Shown here: positions 1-8,546 of the stretch, piece by piece
Layout: every line of letters begins with the position of its first letter
Position numbering within the stretch: the first letter of the stretch is position 1
Source: CAIYRG01 sp964446945
GTDB lineage: Bacteria > Pseudomonadota > Alphaproteobacteria > Micropepsales > Micropepsaceae
Direction: 5' to 3'
DNA: 64,000 bases
Assembly (NCBI GenBank): GCA_964446945.1
Contig: CAYUQO010000021.1
Span: 1 to 64,000 of the forward strand
Position numbers and translations under genes: made by a program
The notes under the pieces: model-generated
Seen by the model: only the letters and a program-made list of their open reading frames with translations
Told to the model about the DNA's origin: nothing
The model's database searches: none

Positions 1-754
1 TGAAGATGATGCAGGGCGCGTTCTTCTTCGCCTGCTCGAACATGTCGCGCACGCGGCTCGCGCCGACGCCGACAAACATTTCCACGAAATCGGAGCCCGA
101 GATGGTGAAGAACGGCACATTGGCTTCGCCGGCAATCGCACGCGCGAGCAGCGTCTTGCCCGTGCCCGGCGGGCCGACCAGCAGCACACCCTTCGGAATC
201 CGGCCGCCGAGTTTCTGGAATTTCTGCGGGTCTTTCAGGAAGTCGACGATCTCGACAAGGTCTTCCTTGGCCTCGTCGACCCCCGCGACGTCCTCAAATG
301 TCACGCGTCCTTGTCGCTCGGTCAGCATTTTGGCCCGGCTCTTGCCGAAGCCCATGGCTTTGCCGCCCCCTGCCTGCATCTGCCGCATCAGGAAGATCAT
401 GACGGCGACAAACAACAGCATCGGGAACCAGTTTATGAACACCGACAGCAGCGTGATGTTGTCGCCCTCGGGGCGCACTTTGATTTCGACATTGTGGTCG
501 AGCAGACGCTGCGTCAGACCAGGGTCGTCGGGGATATCGGTCGCGAACTGGCCGCCATTGCGGAACTGACCATCGATATGGTTGCCCGACATGTTGACGG
601 ACTTGATCTGGTCAGAGACCACCTGCTGGTTGAACTCGCTGAACGGGATGGACTGGCGTCCCTGTCGTTGCGCCGGGCCCTGGAAAAGATTGAAAAGCGC
701 CACCAGCAGCAGCGCAATTATGATCCACAGCGCCAGATTTCTGAAATTGTTCAA
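1..754 (-). CDS. ftsH: ATP-dependent zinc metalloprotease FtsH, N-terminal part (runs off left edge)
   Basis: FtsH is the inner-membrane AAA+ protease that degrades misassembled membrane proteins and regulatory substrates. Translation on the minus strand gives a TTG start at 754 (MNNFRNLALWIIIALL), a first membrane helix, a periplasmic stretch with GRQSIPFSEF, a second helix (about 105-125) and the AAA module with Walker A GPPGTGKTLLARA and the ISGSDFVEMFVGVGASRVRD segment. The chain is cut by the window edge at about residue 251, before the HEXXH zinc site. I chose the TTG start because AGAGG lies about 8 bases upstream and the product then matches the family N-terminus. It follows tilS by 137 bases, the usual alphaproteobacterial order. 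Confidence 0.95.
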   Translation of the reverse strand, partial: MNNFRNLALWIIIALLLVALFNLFQGPAQRQGRQSIPFSEFNQQVVSDQIKSVNMSGNHIDGQFRNGGQFATDIPDDPGLTQRLLDHNVEIKVRPEGDNITLLSVFINWFPMLLFVAVMIFLMRQMQAGGGKAMGFGKSRAKMLTERQGRVTFEDVAGVDEAKEDLVEIVDFLKDPQKFQKLGGRIPKGVLLVGPPGTGKTLLARAIAGEANVPFFTISGSDFVEMFVGVGASRVRDMFEQAKKNAPCIIF

Positions 755-891
755 GTGCCAGCCTCTTTTCCGCGCGTCAGAATGGATAACGCCGATACGC
801 GGGTAATCGCCCAACAGATAGGGTCTTCCCCCAACTCTTGCCAGCCGGGAATGGAATAATGCGTAAAATTAATGCGGCAAATGCGCCAATT

Positions 892-1971
892 CTACGGCAG
901 TGCCCCGGCGCTTCGTGCCCGGTTGCGTGATTTTCGGGGCGGCTCCAACGCAATCGCGATTGTCCGGGGACCAAACGCGGCCTTTCCTTTGGGAGCCCTG
1001 CCGACACGGCAGCCGGCCAAAGTCCCGGCCCGGAAATCATCGCAAAGCACCGCCTCGAAAAGCCGCTCCAGCCGCTCAAATCTCGGCCGGTACGGTAATT
1101 TTCCAATGCTCCGCAACGTCTCGGACAGTGCGCGCAGGCCGATCTCGCGTGGGGCCTCACGTAAGGCGGCGCTGTCCATCAACGCGACGCCTCCGTCAAA
1201 GTTCGCGTGCTGTTGCAGGAACTCCCGGGTTTTCAGCTCGAGTGCGTCGCGGGCTCGCCCCAGATGACCGGCCGCAGCTGCGATCCGCTCTGCCGGGATG
1301 CCGGCTTCGGCCAGCAGCGGAAGCAGCTTGCGGATGCGGACGCGGGCGAAACTCGCGTCATCATTCATCGGATCTTCAAGCCAGCCCACGCCTTGCTGCC
1401 TGAGCCAGGCGCGCAATTCTTCGCGGGTGAAGGCGAGGAGCGGGCGCAACAACGTGACCGCTGGGGCAACCTGGGCGGGCAGCGAAATGGCCGCCTGCAT
1501 GGACGAAAGGCCATCGACACCGCTGCCGCGTCCGAGCCGCAACAGAAAATTCTCGGCCTGATCGTCTTTTGTATGGCCGAGGAGAAGCCAATCCGCGCCA
1601 TGGGCCGAACACCAGCCACTCATCACATTGTAGCGGGCGATGCGCGCCTGCTCTTCGATTCCAGTGCGCGGTTTTGCCCCGGTCCAGCGCAGGATGACGG
1701 CCTTCAAACCGGCTGCTTCCGCCCAGGCTTTCACCGAGGCTGCATCCCGGCCTGAGCCGGACCGCAAGCCGTGATCGACTGAGAGCACGACGGGCAGTCG
1801 AAGATGATTGGCCTGCGCCCACCGGGCTGCGAGATGCATCAGCGCGATGGAGTCTCCGCCGCCCGATACGGCAATGGTCCACGGCCCTTTGGGCCGGAAA
1901 TTCAGCTTCGCCAGTACTGAAGCAAAGCGTGCCTCTAGTGCTGCAGGCCGCCTATTTGCACTTCTTTTCAT
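892..1971 (-). CDS. tilS: tRNA(Ile)-lysidine synthetase TilS
   Basis: TilS modifies C34 of the CAU anticodon tRNA-Ile to lysidine, which switches its decoding from AUG to AUA. The 359-residue product carries the PP-loop ATP-pyrophosphatase motif AVSGGGDS near residues 34-41, the SVDHGLR strand, and the family segment LLLGHTKDDQAENFLLRLGRGSG, followed by ATIL-type RPLL and EDPMNDDASFARVRIR signatures. Length fits the shorter alphaproteobacterial form with a reduced C-terminal domain. Its start overlaps the 3' end of cpoB by 20 bases, so it is probably translationally coupled to the tol-pal operon. Confidence 0.95.
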   Translation of the reverse strand: MKRSANRRPAALEARFASVLAKLNFRPKGPWTIAVSGGGDSIALMHLAARWAQANHLRLPVVLSVDHGLRSGSGRDAASVKAWAEAAGLKAVILRWTGAKPRTGIEEQARIARYNVMSGWCSAHGADWLLLGHTKDDQAENFLLRLGRGSGVDGLSSMQAAISLPAQVAPAVTLLRPLLAFTREELRAWLRQQGVGWLEDPMNDDASFARVRIRKLLPLLAEAGIPAERIAAAAGHLGRARDALELKTREFLQQHANFDGGVALMDSAALREAPREIGLRALSETLRSIGKLPYRPRFERLERLFEAVLCDDFRAGTLAGCRVGRAPKGKAAFGPRTIAIALEPPRKSRNRARSAGALP

Positions 1972-2929
1972 CCCGCACGCTCTTGGCCCGCGTCAGGGTG
2001 GCAGCGGATGCATCCGGATATTTGGCGGGCAGGGCGGCAGCCGCTGCGCAGCCCTCCTTGGTCTGGCCCATTTCAAACAGCGCCAGGCTGAGTTTCAGCA
2101 TGCCATCGGGGGCCCGCTGGGCCTTCGGGTATTTCTTCAGCAGTTCGGCAAAATCGCGGGCCGCGGTAGGATAATCTTTCTTGGTCGAATAGGCGATATC
2201 GCCCGACCAGTAGAGTGCGTCGGGAGCGCGGGCCTCGTCCGGATGGGCGTCGACAAAGGCGCGAAACGCATCGCTGGCCTCATCATATTTGGCGCGGGCC
2301 AGTAAGCCCATGGCGGCGTCGAATTGCTTCCGGGGATCAGCGTCTGGCGCAGGGGTCGGCAAAGTCGACCCGGCAGGAATGGTGCCGAGCACCCCCGGCG
2401 GTTTGGCGAGACCCGAATCGGCCGGCGGGGTTGCTGGTTTGTCAGCCGACGCAACCTGGTCTTGCGTGGGAGCTTGCGGCGCGGTTTGCGCATCGGCTTC
2501 CGCCTTGGCTTTCTGGGTGGCTTGCAAGTCGAGTTGCTTTTGCAGCCGGTCGGCCTTCTGGGTCAGCTCATCCACCTGGTGGCCGAGGACTTCCATCTGA
2601 CCGGTGACCCGGCCCAGACCTTCTTCCAACTCGTCAATCCTTCGCATCAGCGGATTGAGATCGACCGGCGGCGGTGCTTCGGCAGCCGGTGCCACATCTG
2701 CCGGCGGCGGTACGTCGACCTTGTCGCCGGGCGGTTTACGGAAGGTGGCCGCTTCGACATCGCGCATGTCGCGTTCAAGCCGCTGCAGCCTCGTCACGAG
2801 CTGGTTGTAGTCGGTGCTACTCGGACCCGAGGGCGCCGGGGCGGGTGCGGCGGTTGCAATGTGGATCGGTGCCGCCGCGATCAGTAATGCGCCAGCCCAG
2901 CTGGTCCAATGCCGGTGTAGTGCCGTCAT
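1952..2929 (-). CDS. cpoB: Tol-Pal system protein CpoB/YbgF (periplasmic TPR)
   Basis: CpoB coordinates outer-membrane constriction by Tol-Pal with septal peptidoglycan synthesis. The 325-residue product begins with a signal peptide ending near IATA, then an N-terminal coiled coil with YNQLVTRLQRLERDMRDVE and LMRRIDELEEGLGRVTGQME, a Pro/Ala-rich linker (about 160-205), and a C-terminal TPR block with FDAAMGLLARAKYDEASDAF and YPTAARDFAELLKKYPKAQ typical of the family. It lies 125 bases downstream of pal in the conserved order tolQRAB-pal-cpoB. Confidence 0.93.
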   Translation of the reverse strand: MTALHRHWTSWAGALLIAAAPIHIATAAPAPAPSGPSSTDYNQLVTRLQRLERDMRDVEAATFRKPPGDKVDVPPPADVAPAAEAPPPVDLNPLMRRIDELEEGLGRVTGQMEVLGHQVDELTQKADRLQKQLDLQATQKAKAEADAQTAPQAPTQDQVASADKPATPPADSGLAKPPGVLGTIPAGSTLPTPAPDADPRKQFDAAMGLLARAKYDEASDAFRAFVDAHPDEARAPDALYWSGDIAYSTKKDYPTAARDFAELLKKYPKAQRAPDGMLKLSLALFEMGQTKEGCAAAAALPAKYPDASAATLTRAKSVRDEKKCK

Positions 2930-3054
2930 GGTCGCCTTCTTGCCCTGAATGCACGGAAAACCTTACCGCAAAACTTGGTCTAATTGCGGCTGCCCGGGCA
3001 TTTGGCGATTTCCCCGAATCGTCAGATGCCCTTGATTCCCTGAATTGCCTGGAT

Positions 3055-3621
3055 TTACGAGACGGAGCCGCTCTTTATCACAGACACGCCACGGCGGTTC
3101 TGGGCCCAGCATGCCTCGGTCGATTCAATGCAGACCGGGCGCTCTTTGCCGTAAGAAATCGTATCCAGGCGCGCCGTCGAAACACCGAGGCTGGTCAGGT
3201 AATCCTTTACAGCCTGGGCGCGGCGAGCACCGAGCGCGATGTTGTATTCCCGGGTGCCGCGCTCGTCGCTGTGGCCTTCGATGGCCAGCACCACAGTTCC
3301 AAAGCGCTGCAACCACGCTGCCTGTTTCTGCAGGACAGCACGGGCGCGGTCGTCGAGGTCGGATTTGTCGAAGGCAAAGAACACGCGATCTCCGACATTG
3401 ACCTGGAAGTCCTGCACACTCCCCGGGATGATCGACTGCTGCACCGGCGCCATGGGACGCGGCGGCGGTGGTGCTGGTGGCATCGGAGCAGGTGCGGGAG
3501 CAACCGGAGGCGGCGGTGGCGGAGCGGCCATCATGGGCGCCATCTTGTTGCCGCCGCATGCCGCGAGCAGCAGGCTCATTGTCAGACAGGCCGGCGCTGC
3601 GGCTTTGAACAGAAGTCTCAT
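3055..3621 (-). CDS. pal: Peptidoglycan-associated lipoprotein Pal
   Basis: Pal is an outer-membrane lipoprotein that binds peptidoglycan and TolB. The 188-residue product has a lipoprotein signal with lipobox LAAC and the acylated cysteine at residue 22. A Met/Pro/Ala-rich linker (about 27-70) follows, then an OmpA-type domain with FFAFDKSDLDDRARAVLQKQA, IEGHSDERGTREYNIALGARRA and the VKDYLTSLGV helix. The linker is unusually proline-rich and repetitive (APAPMPPAPPPPRP). It sits 104 bases after tolB in the tol operon. Confidence 0.95.
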   Translation of the reverse strand: MRLLFKAAAPACLTMSLLLAACGGNKMAPMMAAPPPPPPVAPAPAPMPPAPPPPRPMAPVQQSIIPGSVQDFQVNVGDRVFFAFDKSDLDDRARAVLQKQAAWLQRFGTVVLAIEGHSDERGTREYNIALGARRAQAVKDYLTSLGVSTARLDTISYGKERPVCIESTEACWAQNRRGVSVIKSGSVS

Positions 3622-3725
3622 TGTTCAGTTCTCCTCGTCGAATGCGAGTGATGATTCGTAACGGAAAATACTGGAGCCAATATGCACATTTCAACGAATC
3701 TGCCTCGCGGCTGGTAATTTTCCGA

Positions 3726-5072
3726 CTACTGAATGAGTGGCGACCATGCCGGATCGGATGCATCTCCGGGCGACAATACGCGACGCTCGTTATGGCCGGT
3801 AATATCAATTGACCAGATCTGCGAACCGCCGCCCGCGCCGTTCCGGCCGGATTCCAGCGTACGGGTGAACATCAGCACGCGTCCATTCGGCGCCCAGGTC
3901 GGGCCTTCATCCTGCCAACCATGCGTCAACTGCCGCTCTCCCGACCCGTCGGGCCGCATCACGCATATTCCAAAAAAGGATGGTGTAATTTTGGTGAAGG
4001 CGATCAGGTCGCCGCGCGGACTCCAAACCGGTGTGCCATTTTTGCCGGCTCCAAAACTAATGCGGTGAACATTGGTTCCGTCGGAGTTCATGACATAGAT
4101 CTGTTGCGAACCGCCGCGATTGGATTCAAAGGCGATTTGTTTGCCGTCCGGAGAAAATGACGGGGCCGTGTCGATATTCGGATCGTTGGTCAGCCGCTTG
4201 GTCGCGCGCGTCGCCAAATCCATGATGTAAATATTTGAGGCGCCGTTGTTTTCGAGCGCCATGACGACGCTCTTCCCATCCGGCGAAAACCGTGGCGAGA
4301 AGGTCATGTTGGGGAAATTGCCGAGCATTTCCTGCCGCCCGGTTTCGAGATCGAAGAGATAAACCCGCGGCTTGCCCTGGATGTAGGACATATAGGCGAT
4401 CATCTGCGCGGTGGGATTGAAGCGCGGCGTCAGCACCAGGTAGTCGCCCTGGGTCAGGAAAACCGGATTGGCGCCGTCCTCATCCATCACCGTCAACCGC
4501 TTGCGGCGATTGAGCTTCGGTCCGGATTCGGAAATGAACACGACCCTGGTGTCGAAATAGCCTTTCTCGCCGGTGATGCGCTCGTAGATCGCGTCCGAGA
4601 CGAGATGTGCGATGCGCCGCCAGTTCTCCGGTGTCGTGGTGTATTGCAGCCCAACCATCTGGGTTTCACCAAAAATATCCCACAGGCGGAATTCAACCTT
4701 GAGCCTTCCATCGGCCTGCGTTGTCGCCTGTCCAGTCACCAAGCCTTGCGCCTGGATGGTGCGCCAGTCGGCGAATTTCGGCGGCGAATTGATGTCGGTG
4801 ATCTTGTCAATGAAGGATGCAGGAGGGAGCGACTTGAACAGCCCGGAGCGTTCGAGGTCGGCGCGGACGACTCCGGCGATATCGCGATTTTGCGTCGAAT
4901 TGCCGAGAAAGTCGGGAATGGCCAGAGGAATCGGCTCGGTCACACCCTGATCGACTTTGACCTGGAGCGCGGCATCGGCCCCACCGGCATGCAGGCCGGC
5001 GAGCGCCAGCACTGCTGCCATCATGAATGCCCGGGGCGCGCTGCGAAAATATCCAAAGAACTGAACTGCCAT
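3726..5072 (-). CDS. tolB: Tol-Pal translocation protein TolB
   Basis: TolB is the periplasmic beta-propeller that links Pal to the TolA/TolQR inner-membrane complex. The product is 448 residues with a signal peptide (MMAAVLALAGLHAGGADA), the N-terminal alpha/beta domain (VTEPIPLAIPDFLGNS, VVRADLERSGLFKSLPPASF), and repeated propeller blades recognisable by FSPRFSPDGKSVVMALE, APSFSPDGKQIAFESNRGG and GTPVWSPRGDLIAFTK. The final blade ends in VLSPGDASDPAWSPLIQ. It is preceded by tolA with only a 15-base gap, so the two are co-transcribed. Confidence 0.96.
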   Translation of the reverse strand: MAVQFFGYFRSAPRAFMMAAVLALAGLHAGGADAALQVKVDQGVTEPIPLAIPDFLGNSTQNRDIAGVVRADLERSGLFKSLPPASFIDKITDINSPPKFADWRTIQAQGLVTGQATTQADGRLKVEFRLWDIFGETQMVGLQYTTTPENWRRIAHLVSDAIYERITGEKGYFDTRVVFISESGPKLNRRKRLTVMDEDGANPVFLTQGDYLVLTPRFNPTAQMIAYMSYIQGKPRVYLFDLETGRQEMLGNFPNMTFSPRFSPDGKSVVMALENNGASNIYIMDLATRATKRLTNDPNIDTAPSFSPDGKQIAFESNRGGSQQIYVMNSDGTNVHRISFGAGKNGTPVWSPRGDLIAFTKITPSFFGICVMRPDGSGERQLTHGWQDEGPTWAPNGRVLMFTRTLESGRNGAGGGSQIWSIDITGHNERRVLSPGDASDPAWSPLIQ

Positions 5073-5087
5073 TTTTCCGTCCTGCTT

Positions 5088-5912
5088 CTATCGGCCGATC
5101 ATCTTGCTGGGATCGAAGGTCATGACGATCTCGCGCCAGACCTGATATTTTTCCGTGGGTAAGTGCCTGTAGGGTTCGCAAACATTGATGGCGCGCAAGG
5201 CCGCTTCCGCGGCGGCACGCATATAGGGATTTGAAGCGGCGGCGGCACGGGTGCCGGCTTCGAGTTGTGGCGGCTGCGCAAGAGCGCCATCCGGCGCCAG
5301 GAAGACGCGCACCTGCACGATCAGCTTTTCGGGATTGGGCGCGCCTTCGGGCACATTCCAGCATTCCCGCATTTGCGCCAGCAGCGCATCCTTTATGTCC
5401 AGCGTGAAAGCATCCTGGGCGCCCAATCCCTGCACCGGCACGTCGGCTCGCTTGACTGCGGGCGTGGGCGCGGGCGGTGTTGGTGTTTTCGGTTCGCTCT
5501 TGTCGAGCATGGCGAGCACCGAATCGACGTCGAATTTCTGCGGCTTCTCGCGCGTGGGCTTGAGTTTCGGCCGCACCGGATGCTCAGGGGCCTTGGCCAG
5601 TTGTTCCTTTACTGCTTCGGGTTTGGGCAGCGGTTTGTCCGGCTCGGGCGCCACTTCGGCTTCCTCGGGCGGCGGTGCGGCCACGGGCGGCGGCGGCGGT
5701 GGTTGCGGATCGGGTATGGGTTGCACCTTTGGCGGATCGGGCTGTGCCGGGGCCACATTGGTGACATCGGCGACCTGGATCAGATCGACTGGAATCGCCG
5801 GCGGTGTTTCGTCAGGCAGGTTATAGGACGACGCCCAGACCATGCTTGTGGCCGTGATAACGCCCACATGCAGCAGGCCCGATGCAATGATGCTTCGTCT
5901 CAACATGCCCAA
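5088..5912 (-). CDS. tolA: TolA-like energy transducer (TonB/TolA family)
   Basis: Position between tolR and tolB makes this the TolA subunit, which spans the periplasm and transmits proton-motive-force energy from TolQR. The 274-residue chain has one N-terminal membrane helix (SIIASGLLHVGVITATSMVWA), a long proline-rich region (about 45-110) with PPPPPPVAAPPPEEAE, a short basic stretch, and a C-terminal TolA/TonB-like domain with LLAQMRECWNVPEGAPNPEKLIV and CEPYRHLPTEKYQVWREI. It is much shorter than enterobacterial TolA and lacks its long Ala/Lys helix, which is normal for alphaproteobacteria. Confidence 0.88.
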   Translation of the reverse strand: MGMLRRSIIASGLLHVGVITATSMVWASSYNLPDETPPAIPVDLIQVADVTNVAPAQPDPPKVQPIPDPQPPPPPPVAAPPPEEAEVAPEPDKPLPKPEAVKEQLAKAPEHPVRPKLKPTREKPQKFDVDSVLAMLDKSEPKTPTPPAPTPAVKRADVPVQGLGAQDAFTLDIKDALLAQMRECWNVPEGAPNPEKLIVQVRVFLAPDGALAQPPQLEAGTRAAAASNPYMRAAAEAALRAINVCEPYRHLPTEKYQVWREIVMTFDPSKMIGR

Positions 5913-5945
5913 TCCAGCATTTCGTTATGCGTGCGGTTCACGCAC

Positions 5946-6401
5946 TTAACGCGCCTGTGGCGGCTTCTTCACCGTGTCGGTCACGAGGCCGATGCGGGTG
6001 AAGCCCGCCGAATTCAACAGCCCCATCACCTGCATCACCTTGCCGTAGTCGACCGTCTTGTCTCCGCGGACAAAGATCCGCTGATTGTATCCATTGTTGG
6101 AAATCGCCATCAGCTTGGGGACGAGATCGTCCGCCTCGATCGGCGTATTCTGCAGAAAGATCTTTCCGCTGTTGTCGATCGTCACCGCCAGCGGTTCGCG
6201 GTCTTCGCCGAGCTGCTTGGCGCGGGTTTGCGGCAGATCGACCGGCACGCCGACCGTCAGTAGCGGTGCGGTGACCATGAAGACGATCAGCAGCACCAGC
6301 ATGACATCGACGAAAGGCGTGACATTGATTTCGGACATCGGCCGGCCGCGGCGGCCGCGGCCACCGGATTTGCGGGGATTAGTCATCACCGCCGGCATCA
6401 A
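5946..6401 (-). CDS. tolR: TolR (ExbD/TolR family)
   Basis: TolR forms the proton channel with TolQ. The 151-residue product starts with a glycine/arginine-rich cytoplasmic tail and INVTPFVDVMLVLLIVFM, the membrane helix containing the conserved Asp that carries protons. The periplasmic domain contains VDLPQT and YNQRIFVRGDKTVDYGKVMQVM. The ATG overlaps the tolQ stop by 4 bases (ATGA), which indicates translational coupling. An internal start (MTNPRKSGG) is possible. Confidence 0.95.
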   Translation of the reverse strand: MMPAVMTNPRKSGGRGRRGRPMSEINVTPFVDVMLVLLIVFMVTAPLLTVGVPVDLPQTRAKQLGEDREPLAVTIDNSGKIFLQNTPIEADDLVPKLMAISNNGYNQRIFVRGDKTVDYGKVMQVMGLLNSAGFTRIGLVTDTVKKPPQAR

Positions 6402-7327
6402 CGCGCCCTTTCGTCAAGCTGCCGCGAGAGGAAGGTCCAGAATTCTTCGGCAAAGGATTCGAGCCGCACGGTGTAGCGGCCGACCTCATTGAGAAAGCGG
6501 TTATAGGCGACAACCGCGGGAATGGCCGCGACCAGGCCCAATGCGGTCGCGAACAGCGCGTCGGCAATGCCCGGCGCAACCACGGCAAGTGTTGTGTCCT
6601 GCCGTGCCGCGATGGCCTGGAAGGCCGTCATGATACCCCAGACCGTTCCGAACAGGCCGACAAAGGGTGCGGTTGAGCCGACGGTAGCGAGGTATCCCAA
6701 TCCACGCTCGATCTTCTCGACTTCGCGCTGGATCGAAACGTTCATCGCCCGCTCGACGCGTTCTTTCAGGCCGGCAAGCTGCCATTCCTTCGGCGGCCCA
6801 CCTTCGAACGAGCGTTTCCATTCGCGCAGCGCGGCGACGAATACGGCGGTGAAGGGCTGATCGGCGGTGTGCGAATGCTGCGCATACAGATCGTCAAGCG
6901 AGCGGCCCGACCAGAACGTCGACTCAAACGTATTGGCTTTGCGCTTCAGCGAGCCAAACACCATCGACTTGTCGATGATCAGCACCCATGACCAGAAGGA
7001 TGCGAAGATGAGCAGCGCCAGCACGACCTTGACCACAATGTCGGCTCTGACGAACAGCCCGACCGGCGTGAATGCACCCTCGATTTCGGAAATTGCTGCA
7101 GCGCTCTGGCCTGCGGTGCCCGGGGGCGCCGCCAACGGCGCGCTGTCTGCGGCCGGTCCTGTCGGTGCCGCGGATGGCGGACGTCCTGCTTCAACCGGCG
7201 CTACGCGCTGCAATTGCGCGACGGCCGAATTCATGGCTCCCGAGACAGCAAAACAAACAAGAAGCGAGGCAACGAAAACGCCAAGCCAACGACACCAGGA
7301 GTTCGACGTTATTTTCGACAAGCTCAC
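6398..7327 (-). CDS. tolQ: TolQ with extended N-terminus
   Basis: TolQ is the motor subunit of the Tol complex. Residues from about 95 onward match the family: LFVRADIVVKVVLALLIFASFWSWVLIIDK, then the second and third helices with LATVGSTAPFVGLFGTVWGIM and VVAPGIADALFATALGLVAAIPAVVAYN. Before this core the frame encodes an extra hydrophobic segment (WLGVFVASLLVCFAVSGAM) and a Pro/Ala-rich linker, about 85 residues that ordinary TolQ lacks. I use the GTG at 7327; a GTG at 7360 is equally open and neither has a strong ribosome site, so the start is uncertain. Confidence 0.9.
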   Translation of the reverse strand: MSLSKITSNSWCRWLGVFVASLLVCFAVSGAMNSAVAQLQRVAPVEAGRPPSAAPTGPAADSAPLAAPPGTAGQSAAAISEIEGAFTPVGLFVRADIVVKVVLALLIFASFWSWVLIIDKSMVFGSLKRKANTFESTFWSGRSLDDLYAQHSHTADQPFTAVFVAALREWKRSFEGGPPKEWQLAGLKERVERAMNVSIQREVEKIERGLGYLATVGSTAPFVGLFGTVWGIMTAFQAIAARQDTTLAVVAPGIADALFATALGLVAAIPAVVAYNRFLNEVGRYTVRLESFAEEFWTFLSRQLDERAR

Positions 7328-7589
7328 CCGCCCATTATTATCGATTGCTGCCCGGCGCACCGGCCAAGGCTAGTGAACTCATCCAAACGTGGCTGAATTT
7401 TGACCCGGAGTGGGCGTTCGCGGGGTAGGGCGTTTGCGATTTCTAAACCGCAACGCGCCCTATCATTTAATTGTAGCGTTTTCTGCGCCGAACCGGCAGC
7501 CACTTCCGCCTTGTCAAGACTTCGGCGGACCACGTTTGCACAGCTCGCCCGCCCAAGCTTTCAGCGTAGGCGGGTCGGCGGAAAACGCG
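7328..7589. other. Intergenic region upstream of tolQ
   Basis: About 230-260 bases separate the acid phosphatase stop from tolQ. No convincing open frame, RNA or terminator is visible. As the only sizeable gap in the ruv-tol block it is the best place for a tolQ promoter, but I see no clear -35/-10 pair. Confidence 0.3.
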
Positions 7590-8381
7590 TCAGCGGTTAA
7601 GGCCCAATGAAGCTCGCAACTCCGCGCCTGCGGTGGCCAGATCGGCGCGAAAATCGGCATTGCGCATCATCACCGCAACCAGAGCCGTGGCATCAATACG
7701 GCCGGCAGCGACATCGGTGGGATAATGTACACCGCCGACGATCCGGCTTTCGCCGAACTGCCAACCGCGGGCGTAAAGCTCGGCTCGTTTTTCCGGCACC
7801 ATGTTGGACAGCAGAATGGCGGTCATGGCGCCGAAGGTCGAATGGCCGCTGGGATAGGAATAGCTGTATTGCGGCGAAGGCCCGAGCGCCGGACAGGGCG
7901 TTCCCGGTCCATGCGGGGCGGTGTTTTTTGCGTCCGGCCGCTGCAGCGTTTCCTCCTGCATCATGCCGGGCGGATGAATGTTGCTGTCCAAAACAAACGG
8001 GCGCGGCCGTTCCCAGCAGTCTTTTCCGAGTGCGGTTGCGAAATTCGAGTCGCGTCCGACTTTGCGGAAGAACGCCTCGACATCCGGGACTTTTGCGAAA
8101 TCAAAGCCGGGTGCGAGAGTGCCCGCGAATGCATTCAGGCCGATGGTCGCATCTTTTTCGGCGAGGGCAACGCGTTCCGGGCTGCTCGCCGCGCGCAATT
8201 GGGCCACAGCTTCGACGTCCGTGCGTTCCGCTTGCGATCCGGGCGCGGGAGGCGGTGGCAGGAGGTGCAGCACGTCATAATCCGCCGCCGTCATATACGG
8301 GTTTTGCGACAGCGCCGATGCGGGCAGCGCTCCCACGAGACATGACAATGCCGCAGCTAGCATCACAGCCGGTTTGCGCAT
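7590..8381 (-). CDS. Secreted class A (PAP2-type) acid phosphatase
   Basis: The 263-residue product has a signal peptide ending around PASA and the three-part PAP2 signature of class A non-specific acid phosphatases (PhoN type): KDCWERPRPF, YSYPSGHSTFGAM and SRIVGGVHYPTDVAAGR, with the catalytic histidines in the last two. It should hydrolyse phosphomonoesters in the periplasm. Once the false assembly gap is removed, its ATG directly follows the ybgC stop (TGA ATG), so it is an extra member of the ybgC-tol operon, where it is not normally found. Confidence 0.9.
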   Translation of the reverse strand: MRKPAVMLAAALSCLVGALPASALSQNPYMTAADYDVLHLLPPPPAPGSQAERTDVEAVAQLRAASSPERVALAEKDATIGLNAFAGTLAPGFDFAKVPDVEAFFRKVGRDSNFATALGKDCWERPRPFVLDSNIHPPGMMQEETLQRPDAKNTAPHGPGTPCPALGPSPQYSYSYPSGHSTFGAMTAILLSNMVPEKRAELYARGWQFGESRIVGGVHYPTDVAAGRIDATALVAVMMRNADFRADLATAGAELRASLGLNR

Positions 8382-8496
8382 TCAATGCTCCTGATTGGTG
8401 CCCGGATTATCGGGGCTCTGGATGTAAAATTCCATTTGTTTGCGGATGGCGCCGGGTAGGCGCTCACTTCGCCGAGAAGGTCGATGAGCGCGCGGT
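8382..8496 (-). pseudogene. ybgC: Duplicate copy of the ybgC 3' end (left contig end)
   Basis: Read on the minus strand this segment encodes RLPGAIRKQMEFYIQSPDNP and then GTNQEH with a TGA at 8384-8382. This is the expected YbgC C-terminus (GRPxRLPxxIR). It overlaps in sequence with the start of the right contig after the N run, which carries the same text with many substitutions. This copy is reliable from 8382 to about 8460 and degrades after that. It is not a separate gene but the real end of ybgC, separated from the rest by a scaffolding artefact. Confidence 0.8.
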
Positions 8497-8506
8497 NNNN
8501 NNNNNN
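8497..8506. other. Assembly gap (10 N)
   Basis: Ten Ns join two contig ends that overlap rather than flank missing sequence. AATGCTCC...AAAATTCCATTT occurs on both sides, and the right copy is enriched in T and G substitutions typical of low-quality read ends. No real bases are likely to be missing here. Confidence 0.95.
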
Positions 8507-8546
8507 AATGCTCCTTTTGGGGGCCGGGTTTAGGGGGGCTCTTTAT

